Of a stretch of 64,000 nucleotides of DNA, positions 1-7,570 are shown piece after piece; the stretch's first letter is position 1, and every line of letters begins with the position of its first letter. The position numbers and the translations under genes were made by a program. The notes below the pieces were generated by a model. It ran no database searches and had not been told where the DNA came from. It worked only from the letters and a program-made list of their open reading frames with translations. Origin of the DNA: Betaproteobacteria bacterium (GTDB lineage: Bacteria > Pseudomonadota > Gammaproteobacteria > Burkholderiales > Burkholderiaceae); the NCBI GenBank assembly GCA_009927445.1, contig RFMZ01000219.1, positions 1-64,000 on the forward strand. Reading direction: 5' to 3'.

Positions 1-371
1 ATTGTTATGAAACGATACTCTTAAAAAAGCGTGCATTAAGCTATAAAAATTCAATTGAAAAGTATTAATCTCTCCATGCCAAGGATGAGTTATTTTTAAT
101 CGATTAATTATGCATAAAATTAATCCTCTAGCAAGCAAAATAATCTGGTTTTTAAAAAATAAATTTTTTATTGAGTCCTAGTTAGAAAATTGGATTTAAA
201 AGAACATCACAAATTAAGTAATTAGGTAGTATTACTAACTTGACAATTTTTTTTCTAGGTGTTCTTATCAAGGAATAAAAATAATGACGCATTGCTTGTA
301 ACTGGTGTGTAAAAATTTTAGTGGTTTTACTGTATATCAACCGCATGATTGGATTATTGAAAGACGTATGA
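1..371. other. AT-rich leader region, no gene
   Basis: No credible coding sequence is visible in this 371-base stretch, which is very AT-rich. It lies upstream of the first catabolic gene and contains one reasonable sigma-70-like promoter (240-268). A tiny four-codon frame (ATG at 368, stop just after) overlaps the first gene's start and is probably meaningless. Confidence 0.6.
240..268 (+). promoter_or_regulatory. Candidate sigma-70 promoter
   Basis: A perfect TTGACA at 240-245 is followed after 17 bases by TCTTAT at 263-268 (4 of 6 matches to TATAAT). Transcription would start near 275, leaving a leader of roughly 95 bases before the hydrolase start at 372. AT-rich DNA gives many chance matches, so this is only a candidate. 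Confidence 0.35.
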
Positions 372-1595
372 ATGCAAGATAACCTAATAGAAAAAATTAC
401 TGCGAATAGACTTCCCCATTATGAACCCTATGGATGGCATCATTGGCCAGAACACCCCTGGTTAGCATATCAATTTCGACGAGGACTTGGCGAAACGCAA
501 GAAGGCGGCGGAGCTGTCAGTGAAATATTTCAAGCTGCTAGCAAAATGATTCCTGGAGATCTTGAAAGTTGGCATAAGGAGTGGAAACATATTGGTGACC
601 GTAATTGGTTAAGAGGATTAGAGTCAGAGAAAAGTAATCATGTACGAACTGCAATGAACTGTTTTTTACGTGCAGCAGATTACTACCGGCAAGCTGAGTT
701 CTTTTTAAAACCTGATGATCCCAGACGCCTCAAAACTTTTGAGCAAATGGAGGCTTGTAGTAAGCGTTTTATTAGTAATCTAAATCCCCCAGGTGAAGCA
801 GTTGATATTCCATACGAAAATGGTGTTTCACTTTGCGGCTATTTCGTAAAAGCGCCATTTCCTGAAAAAAAACAACCTGTACTTATTTGCATGGGTGGAC
901 TTGACTCTATTAAAGATGAAATGTGGTTCATGCAAGCGCATGGCGCTCTTCAGCGGGGTATTGCGGTTCTAATGATTGACGGTCCCGGACAAGGAGGGAC
1001 GTTACGTCGATTCGGTGTACCCAATAGACCAGATACAGAAGTTCCAATCGGGAAATGTATTGATTGGCTCATTGCCCGCGAGGATATCGACCCGAATCGT
1101 ATTGCAATCGCTGGCTCAAGCCTTGGAGGCTACTATGCTGCTAGAGCGGGCTGTTATGAACACCGATTAGCTGCTTGTATTGCTCATGGAGCCGTATGGG
1201 CTATTACTGATCTCTGGGAAAACGCTGGAGAAGATCATGGACTTGCGGAACACATTAAGTGGGTTTTTGGAAGGCCATCCATGAAATCCGCTATGGAAAA
1301 AGCGCGTGACTTTAGTCTTGATGGTCACCTTGAAAATATGAAATGTCCATTTTTAGTCATGCACGGTGGGCACGACGTACTGACAGTTTCACAATCACAT
1401 AAGGTATATGACTACGCCAAATCAAAAAATATCGATGTCACACTGCGATTGCTGTCCGAAGAGGAAACTGGTGCAGAGCATTGCCAACATGATAACCCTA
1501 CTATTGGTCAAGAGATACTAGCGGATTGGCTTGCTGATCGGTTTGGAATAAATCAGCAGCAGCTTCTCAAATCTTCATCAAGCGGGCTTTATTAA
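372..1595 (+). CDS. Alpha/beta hydrolase, dihydropseudooxynicotine-hydrolase-like
   Basis: A 407-residue alpha/beta hydrolase with a long helical N-terminal region (about 1-150) before the catalytic core, the architecture of 2,6-dihydropseudooxynicotine hydrolase, a carbon-carbon bond hydrolase of nicotine breakdown, and of FrsA/DUF1100 relatives. The nucleophile elbow is GSSLGG with Ser250; Asp335 (GGHDVLT) and His370 (AEHCQHD) complete a likely triad. There is no signal peptide, so it is cytoplasmic. It is followed after 16 bases by a second hydrolase and then by TRAP transporter genes, so it probably acts on the imported compound or on a product of the molybdenum hydroxylase downstream. 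The exact substrate is unknown; a simple esterase role is the alternative. The ribosome site is weak. Confidence 0.75.
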   Translation: MQDNLIEKITANRLPHYEPYGWHHWPEHPWLAYQFRRGLGETQEGGGAVSEIFQAASKMIPGDLESWHKEWKHIGDRNWLRGLESEKSNHVRTAMNCFLRAADYYRQAEFFLKPDDPRRLKTFEQMEACSKRFISNLNPPGEAVDIPYENGVSLCGYFVKAPFPEKKQPVLICMGGLDSIKDEMWFMQAHGALQRGIAVLMIDGPGQGGTLRRFGVPNRPDTEVPIGKCIDWLIAREDIDPNRIAIAGSSLGGYYAARAGCYEHRLAACIAHGAVWAITDLWENAGEDHGLAEHIKWVFGRPSMKSAMEKARDFSLDGHLENMKCPFLVMHGGHDVLTVSQSHKVYDYAKSKNIDVTLRLLSEEETGAEHCQHDNPTIGQEILADWLADRFGINQQQLLKSSSSGLY

Positions 1596-1611
1596 TCTTT
1601 CGGGACACCAC

Positions 1612-2391
1612 ATGAATTCAAAATTACACTACATTGATGTTGGCAGCGGCGAACCAGTTCTATTTATTCATGGATTAGCTGGAGATCATACAGCTTGGAT
1701 GCCATATATTGAAAAGTTTAAAAATGATTATCGTGTAATAGCTTTTGATAATCTTGGTGCTGGACGAAGTTTCCCAGCTCATAAAGGATTGAGTATGGTA
1801 GATTTGGCGGAATCCACTCTTGAATTACTGGATAAATTAAATATTGACGCTTGCCATGTCGTTGGGCGATCGATGGGTGGTGCTGTTGTACAAGAGATGG
1901 TCCGGATGCAGCCCAAGCGTGTTAAGTCGATGATCCTGACTGCTTCATTAGCAAAACTTGATCCATTGGGTAAACGCTTAATCGAGAATATGCGAGACTT
2001 AGTTCTTTGGGGAAGAAGCTGGGAAGAGTGGACTCGATTGTCATCACCATATTTTATTTCTTCAAAATTTTTTAATGAACAACAAGAACAGGTCATGAAA
2101 GTTGAGCGCCTACTTGCTGACGAGTCGAGAGATCGAGAATCATATGTAAATCTTGCTAATGGTGTTCTAAATTTTGATTCGACTTCCTGGCTAGGATCAA
2201 TTAAAACGCCAACTCTTATCATGGCTGGTGGGCTAGATCCAATTTGTTCTATGATGAGCACGCAGTGGATGATCGACCGTTTACCACATGCAAAAGTATC
2301 GATCTTTGAAGAATGTAGCCACTTTTTTTTAATGGAAGAGCCTATAAAGTCAATGCAACTTATTCATGACTGGCTTCGAGAGCAAAACTAG
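1612..2391 (+). CDS. Alpha/beta hydrolase
   Basis: A 259-residue single-domain alpha/beta hydrolase of the MhpC/BphD/3-oxoadipate enol-lactonase type. The oxyanion region is FIHGLAGDH, the nucleophile elbow GRSMGG (Ser87), and the other triad residues are Asp209 (GGLDP) and His237 (CSHFF). It starts 16 bases after the preceding hydrolase and precedes the TRAP permease by 57 bases, so it is probably co-transcribed. The family includes meta-cleavage product hydrolases, lactonases and esterases; the sequence does not decide which. No signal peptide. Confidence 0.8.
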   Translation: MNSKLHYIDVGSGEPVLFIHGLAGDHTAWMPYIEKFKNDYRVIAFDNLGAGRSFPAHKGLSMVDLAESTLELLDKLNIDACHVVGRSMGGAVVQEMVRMQPKRVKSMILTASLAKLDPLGKRLIENMRDLVLWGRSWEEWTRLSSPYFISSKFFNEQQEQVMKVERLLADESRDRESYVNLANGVLNFDSTSWLGSIKTPTLIMAGGLDPICSMMSTQWMIDRLPHAKVSIFEECSHFFLMEEPIKSMQLIHDWLREQN

Positions 2392-2448
2392 TTTTTTGTA
2401 ACCCATCAGATGACCTCATAAAAATCTATCTAAGGCTCAATTAAGAAA

Positions 2449-3771
2449 ATGGAAAATCTTCAAGTTGGAATCATAGGCAGTATTATTTTTATAGTATTAA
2501 TACTTTTAAGAGTTCCAATAGCTTACGCTATGACCGTCGTTGGATTGGGAGGTATTCTAACTATTTACCCGATAGATGCAGCATTTAAATTTATCCCTAC
2601 CGGATTATTTTCTTACACATCTAACTTTACACTGGCATCCCTTCCCTTATTCATTCTGATGGGAACCTTAGCTTTTTATGCTGACTTAGGAAGGGACGCC
2701 TACAGTGCGGCTAAAGCCTGGTTCGGTCGATCTCCGGGGGGACTTGCAGTGGCTACAGTTTATTCATCAGCAATTTTTGGGGCTGTCTCTGGATCAAGTC
2801 TGTCTGAGGTTGCAGTTTTCTCAAAAATAGCTGTTCCAGAAATGCTTCGAGCAAATTATAATAAAAGGCTTGCAGTTGGGGTTGTAGCGTCTGCTGGTTG
2901 TTTAGATGTTCTTATACCGCCGAGTATCTTACTAGTTTTTTTCGGGATCTTAACTGAGACCTCAATCGGTCAATTATTTATCGCTGGTATCATCCCAGGA
3001 ATCCTGGTTGCTGTCGTAATGGCACTCTCTATTACAGTATTTTGCTGGTTACGACCAGATATGGCGCCAATAGCAATTGATCTTGATACATCTTGGAAAG
3101 CTAAATTTGACTCCTTAAAAGGTCTTTGGGCAGCTCTACTACTTATTATCGCTGTAATTGGCTCAATTTATTCTGGATGGGCCACCCCAGACGAGGCTGC
3201 AGCTGTGGGTGTGGTAGGTGCTTTAATAATTATTTGGATGCGTGGAAAATTAAATTTTGAATTAATTCGACTAGCGACTGAAGATAGCGCTATTGTTAGT
3301 GCTATGATTTTTTTAATTTTAGGTGCTGGATTTATCTTTGCCACCTTTCTTTCCAGTACCGGCGTTATAACTATCTTAGCTAACTGGGTTGTAGATTTAA
3401 AAATGCCTTTCTATTTACTTATGTTTGCTATTGTGATCTTATATCTGGTTCTGGGTTGCTTCATCGATGCTATTTCTATGATGGTTCTCACTATGCCGGT
3501 ACTAGCTCCTATTATTGTTTCTATGGATGGTAACCTTATTTGGTTTGGAGTTATAGTAACTTTGATGATGGCAATTGGCGCAATCACTCCACCCTTAGGT
3601 TTGAATTGTTTCGTAATGAAGGGAGCTTTAGGAGACACTGTTGAACTAAGAGATATTTTTATGGGGGCATTACCATTTGTCGGCGTGATGCTTTTCACAG
3701 TTGGTATTCTCATCGTCTTTCCTGAAATTTCATTGTGGCTTCCAGAGTTAATGAAGTCATCGCGGTTTTGA
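2449..3771 (+). CDS. dctM: TRAP transporter large permease
   Basis: A 440-residue, strongly hydrophobic protein with about 12 membrane segments and the family motif SGSSLSEVAVF (about 114-124) plus PLFILMG near residue 66. This is the ion-coupled transport subunit of a tripartite ATP-independent periplasmic transporter, which imports carboxylates with sodium or proton symport in the inner membrane. It is followed after 23 bases by the small permease and then the receptor. The gene order large permease, small permease, receptor is the reverse of the common dctP-dctQ-dctM order. The neighbouring hydrolases and molybdenum hydroxylase suggest an aromatic or heteroaromatic acid as substrate. Confidence 0.93.
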   Translation: MENLQVGIIGSIIFIVLILLRVPIAYAMTVVGLGGILTIYPIDAAFKFIPTGLFSYTSNFTLASLPLFILMGTLAFYADLGRDAYSAAKAWFGRSPGGLAVATVYSSAIFGAVSGSSLSEVAVFSKIAVPEMLRANYNKRLAVGVVASAGCLDVLIPPSILLVFFGILTETSIGQLFIAGIIPGILVAVVMALSITVFCWLRPDMAPIAIDLDTSWKAKFDSLKGLWAALLLIIAVIGSIYSGWATPDEAAAVGVVGALIIIWMRGKLNFELIRLATEDSAIVSAMIFLILGAGFIFATFLSSTGVITILANWVVDLKMPFYLLMFAIVILYLVLGCFIDAISMMVLTMPVLAPIIVSMDGNLIWFGVIVTLMMAIGAITPPLGLNCFVMKGALGDTVELRDIFMGALPFVGVMLFTVGILIVFPEISLWLPELMKSSRF

Positions 3772-3794
3772 ATAGAATTTGAAAGGATCATGTT

Positions 3795-4316
3795 ATGGAA
3801 GCTTTTATAATTGCTTATGAAAGACTCTTTAGAAAAGTAGTCCCTTTTCTGATTGCGACGCCGCTTGTCATAATGACAATTGTGATTTTTATTAATACTT
3901 TTGGAAGAAAGCTATTAATTCCATTTCCTGGCGCTCTAGAACTAGTAGAAGCATTATTAGTTATCTGTGTTTATTTTGGTGTTGCCCTTGTTGCGTTAGA
4001 TAAGGGACATGTAAATGTAACATTTGCAACCGATAAGTTATCCCCAAGATATAAATGTCTTTTAGATCTATTCGGGAATACAATCGCCGCCTTTGCATTT
4101 GGTTACTTAGCTTTATCGGCTTGGGATATCGGAATACAGGCAACGCAGATAATGGAATATCGCCTGGCAGTCTATAGATTTCCACTTTGGCCATTTAAAC
4201 TTTTATTTGCGTTCGGACTCACATTATTATTTATTCAGTTAATTATTAATTCTATTAAATGTGCGTATTTATTTTTTGGTAGGAAGTCGTATGCAGGACA
4301 AACAATTGAAATGTAG
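3795..4316 (+). CDS. dctQ: TRAP transporter small permease
   Basis: A 173-residue protein with four predicted membrane helices (around 15-37, 50-70, 90-110 and 130-152), typical of DctQ subunits in length and topology. DctQ forms a complex with DctM in the inner membrane and helps dock the receptor. AAAGGA precedes the start. It lies between the large permease (23 bases upstream) and the receptor (26 bases downstream), clearly one transcript. Confidence 0.9.
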   Translation: MEAFIIAYERLFRKVVPFLIATPLVIMTIVIFINTFGRKLLIPFPGALELVEALLVICVYFGVALVALDKGHVNVTFATDKLSPRYKCLLDLFGNTIAAFAFGYLALSAWDIGIQATQIMEYRLAVYRFPLWPFKLLFAFGLTLLFIQLIINSIKCAYLFFGRKSYAGQTIEM

Positions 4317-4342
4317 TTATTTAATTTTTAAAGGAGAAGCGT

Positions 4343-5440
4343 ATGAAGCGTAAATTTTTAAAAGCTATTTGTTATGGAGTTACTGCATATACATTGTTAT
4401 CATCAAATGCGATTCTGGCACAACAAGCGCCAGCACAAACGCAACAACAAACTTGGCGTATGGCCATTCCAGTTGGAGAAAAGTCATGGTTTGGTGAGAT
4501 GCATAAATGGTGGGGTAGTGAAGTAGAAAAACGTTCTGGCGGAAAAATAGTAGTTCGATATTTTTGGAATGACTCTTTAGTCAAATGGGCTGATGCACTG
4601 CCAGGAATTCAATCTGGAATTGCAGATATGGCTTGGGTAAGTAGCACTTATTTTCCAGCTAAATTTCCAAACTATATGGTATTAGATCAAATTTTTAATT
4701 TTGGTGATGACTATGTTGCTGCTCTAAAAGCAGCTACTCAAACCATGGAAAACCAACCAGACTTGAAAGCTGAGCTTGCTAAAGAGGATATCGTATTTTT
4801 AATGCCGCATATAAGTGGGCATGCACCAGCAGGAACGCGTCAAGCCATGAATTCAGTTCGTGAACTTAAAGGTAAAACTTTACGTACTTATGGTGGAGCA
4901 CGAATTGATTTTTACCAAGCGCTCGAAGCAAATCCAGTTTTTATGCCGTTTGGAGAAATGTATAGTGCAATGGATCGCGGCACAATCGATGCATTTGGTG
5001 ATATGGCAATCGTTTTATCAAATGCCTTCAAACTTCAAGAAGTGATTCGCCATGTACATATGGTTAATCCCCCAGGAGCAAAAGGTAATGGTGGGGCCCT
5101 TGCCTCAGGGTTCTTTATGACAGGTCAAAAATTCAGAGCTTTACCAAAAGAAACCCAAACAATGCTCATGCAACTCAGAGCTGAATATACAGAGCGTTAT
5201 GGCCGCTCATTAATGGAGTTAGAGGAGCAAATTAAGATAGATTGGGCCAAAAAACATAAAATTGTTTTTCATACCTCTTCACCTGAAGATGAGCGCTATC
5301 TTGTAGAGCGAGGTGGAATGGCTAATGAAGCACTCTTTAAGAAACAAGAAGCTCAGGGTAATAAAAATGTTCGAGCAGTTTGGGCATACTTTCAAGATTC
5401 TCGTCGGAAGTATGAAGCAGCAGGAAGCGTAAAGCGTTAA
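4343..5440 (+). CDS. dctP: TRAP transporter substrate-binding protein
   Basis: A 365-residue periplasmic receptor with a signal peptide ending near ILAQ (about residue 26). The mature part has the DctP fold signature: LKGKTLRTYGG near 170, whose arginine in family members salt-bridges the ligand carboxylate, and MYSAMDRGTIDAFG near 205. AAAGGAGAAGC just upstream is a strong ribosome site, fitting high receptor levels. It is the last gene before a strong rho-independent terminator, so the transporter unit ends here. The ligand is unknown; a carboxylate is likely from the family. Confidence 0.92.
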   Translation: MKRKFLKAICYGVTAYTLLSSNAILAQQAPAQTQQQTWRMAIPVGEKSWFGEMHKWWGSEVEKRSGGKIVVRYFWNDSLVKWADALPGIQSGIADMAWVSSTYFPAKFPNYMVLDQIFNFGDDYVAALKAATQTMENQPDLKAELAKEDIVFLMPHISGHAPAGTRQAMNSVRELKGKTLRTYGGARIDFYQALEANPVFMPFGEMYSAMDRGTIDAFGDMAIVLSNAFKLQEVIRHVHMVNPPGAKGNGGALASGFFMTGQKFRALPKETQTMLMQLRAEYTERYGRSLMELEEQIKIDWAKKHKIVFHTSSPEDERYLVERGGMANEALFKKQEAQGNKNVRAVWAYFQDSRRKYEAAGSVKR

Positions 5441-5451
5441 TTATTTTTTAT

Positions 5452-5483
5452 AAAGCATCTATCAGAATGATAGGTGCTTTTTT
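5452..5483 (+). terminator. Rho-independent terminator after dctP
   Basis: A 13-base-pair stem (5452-5464 with 5468-5480, one G-U pair) closes a three-base loop and ends in six T residues (5478-5483). It lies 12 bases after the dctP stop and before the coxG-like start at 5496, separating the transporter unit from the molybdenum hydroxylase unit, or allowing partial read-through. Confidence 0.85.
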
Positions 5484-5495
5484 GGATTCATATAT

Positions 5496-6161
5496 ATGGC
5501 ACTCGAATTTAATAATGAGTTTACTGTCCCGGCCAATCAAGAGCTTGTTTGGAAGATAATGACCACCCCATCAATTGCTGTACCTTGTATGCCTGGGGCA
5601 CTCATTGAGGAGTTACTGGGTGAATCAGGCTTTAAGGGGCTTGTCAATTTACGCGTTGGACCTGTTCAATTACAATTTAAAGGTGATGGTGAATTTAAAG
5701 ATCTGAATCACACCGATAAATCTGGACTACTCTATGTAAAAGGCTCAGACACAAAAGGAAGAGGTACGTTTTTAGTAGATATGAACTTCGACTTAGTAGA
5801 GGAAGGCTTACAAACCTTAGTTAAAGTTCATACAACTCTTAAACTTTCAGGAATGGTAGCCCAATATGGACGTGGAATGGGAGTTGTTAAAGAAATTACG
5901 ACACAATTAACCAATCAATTTGCAAAGAATATTTCTGACCAAGTATCTAATAACAAAAATTTATCAGAAAACTCAGAGCGTATTAAACCCGCATCAGATT
6001 CATCAACAATTATTCGAGACAACTCTCAATTAATTATAAATGAGTCTACTCAAAAAGATGTTCAACCATCAATTGATGTTCTGAGGCTAATTTTTATGGC
6101 TTTGATATCAAGCTTTAAAAATTTGATTAAACGCATACTCCCAGGGAAAAATGGTCTATGA
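5496..6161 (+). CDS. coxG: CoxG-like SRPBCC protein
   Basis: A 221-residue protein whose first 145 residues form a CoxG/SRPBCC domain, starting with the typical FTVPANQELVWKIM and carrying CMPGA near residue 33. A polar linker (about 148-190) leads to a hydrophobic, basic C-terminal helix that could anchor it to the membrane. In CO dehydrogenase clusters CoxG recruits the enzyme to the cytoplasmic membrane; here it probably does so for the hydroxylase encoded by the next three genes. Its stop overlaps the next start by four bases (ATGA). It starts only 13 bases after the terminator, so its promoter must lie within or before dctP. Confidence 0.85.
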   Translation: MALEFNNEFTVPANQELVWKIMTTPSIAVPCMPGALIEELLGESGFKGLVNLRVGPVQLQFKGDGEFKDLNHTDKSGLLYVKGSDTKGRGTFLVDMNFDLVEEGLQTLVKVHTTLKLSGMVAQYGRGMGVVKEITTQLTNQFAKNISDQVSNNKNLSENSERIKPASDSSTIIRDNSQLIINESTQKDVQPSIDVLRLIFMALISSFKNLIKRILPGKNGL

Positions 6162-7030
6162 AGCCAGCTGCATTTAAATATCATGATCCGTCTAGTGTCG
6201 AAGAGGCATTACAAATTCTGGCTGAAAAAGAAAATTCAAAAATTCTTGCTGGTGGACAGTCACTAGGCCCAATGCTTAACTTTCGTTATGTAATGCCAGA
6301 TCACTTAATCGATTTAAATACAGTTTCTACGCTAGATTTTATTCATTTTGATGATTCGATTTTTAGTATCGGAGCGATGACTCGTCAACGCACGCTTGAA
6401 CGAAACTTGGAATTAAAAAAACTGTGCCCTATTTTTTCTGAAGCACTTCAGTGGGTAGGTCATTACGCCACTCGTAACCGAGGCACGATTGGTGGGAGCC
6501 TATCGCACCTTGACCCATCCTCAGAGCTACCGGCATTATGCGCTGCCTACGATGCAAAACTCGTAGTAAGAAGTGTTCGAGGAGATCGAATCATTGACTT
6601 TCGTGATTGGGGTATCTCCTTTATGACTCCAAACCTAGAACAAGATGAACTTTTAACAGAAATAAAAATTTCTCCATGGCACGAATCCCATGGGTATGCC
6701 TTTGTAGAGTTTTCAAGAAGGCATGGAGATTTTGCAATTGCTGGTGTTGGGTGTTTAATTGCATTAGATTCAAATCAAAATATTAAACGACTCGCTATAT
6801 CTATTATTGGTGTCGCATCAACCCCAGTTCGTCTTTTTGAAGCTGAAAAAGCAGTTATTGGTAACCGATTACACGAGGATTTAATTGCTCATCTTGATCA
6901 TGAGATTTCTCTTTTAGAGGCTTCTAATGATGCTCAGACAACCGGCATTTATCGAAAAAAAATTGCATCTACCCTCCTGCGACGAGCAATAAATAAGGCT
7001 ACACAGCGTGCTCATCAGAGCTTGAAATAG
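6158..7030 (+). CDS. Molybdenum hydroxylase FAD subunit
   Basis: A 290-residue FAD-binding subunit of the xanthine-dehydrogenase/CO-dehydrogenase family (CoxM type). The two FAD motifs are visible: AGGQSLGPMLNFR (31-43) and RNRGTIGGSL (106-115). It passes electrons from the iron-sulfur subunit to an acceptor. The start overlaps the coxG-like stop by four bases, implying translational coupling. It is followed after 47 bases by the iron-sulfur subunit. Confidence 0.92.
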   Translation: MKPAAFKYHDPSSVEEALQILAEKENSKILAGGQSLGPMLNFRYVMPDHLIDLNTVSTLDFIHFDDSIFSIGAMTRQRTLERNLELKKLCPIFSEALQWVGHYATRNRGTIGGSLSHLDPSSELPALCAAYDAKLVVRSVRGDRIIDFRDWGISFMTPNLEQDELLTEIKISPWHESHGYAFVEFSRRHGDFAIAGVGCLIALDSNQNIKRLAISIIGVASTPVRLFEAEKAVIGNRLHEDLIAHLDHEISLLEASNDAQTTGIYRKKIASTLLRRAINKATQRAHQSLK

Positions 7031-7077
7031 TTTAATTTAACAACTCTACACTTTACCAACGGTAACCAAATATACAT

Positions 7078-7569
7078 ATGAAAGACTCGAGAAAAATCCA
7101 AGTAGAGATTAATGGTGTCATCTTTGAGCGGATGATCGAAACACGTATGACATTATCTGATTTTATTAGACATGAATGTGGTCTTACCGGTACTCATGTT
7201 GGATGTGAACATGGAGTCTGTGGTGCTTGTACGATTCACTTAAATGGACAAGCTATTCGATCCTGTATTATGTACGCTGTTCAAGCACATGGTCAGAAAG
7301 TAACAACTGTTGAAGGTTTAAGTCAACCAGACGGTACACTTCATCCCTTACAACAAGCCTTTAAAAATCAAAATGGCCTGCAATGTGGGTTCTGTACACC
7401 CGGTATGCTAATGACTTGTACCGCCTACTTAGAAGAAAAATCAGATCCCACCGAGCAAGAAATAAGAGAGGTTATCTCAGGAAATATTTGCCGCTGTACT
7501 GGCTATCAAGGAATAGTTAATGCAACGCTTGAGATCGCTAATAATAAGTCAACCAATGGAGGTGCATGA
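7078..7569 (+). CDS. Molybdenum hydroxylase 2Fe-2S subunit
   Basis: A 163-residue small subunit with the two expected [2Fe-2S] sites. The plant-ferredoxin-type cluster is bound by Cys43, Cys48, Cys51 and Cys63; the second by Cys103, Cys106, Cys138 and Cys140 (CGFCTPGM and ICRCTGYQG). It relays electrons from the molybdenum site to FAD. The next gene starts one base after its stop, with that gene's ribosome site inside this coding region. Confidence 0.95.
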   Translation: MKDSRKIQVEINGVIFERMIETRMTLSDFIRHECGLTGTHVGCEHGVCGACTIHLNGQAIRSCIMYAVQAHGQKVTTVEGLSQPDGTLHPLQQAFKNQNGLQCGFCTPGMLMTCTAYLEEKSDPTEQEIREVISGNICRCTGYQGIVNATLEIANNKSTNGGA

Positions 7570-7570
7570 G

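Noticed and set aside
1779-2261. 160-codon open frame on -
   Set aside because: It is fully antisense to an alpha/beta hydrolase with an intact catalytic triad and has no recognisable domain.
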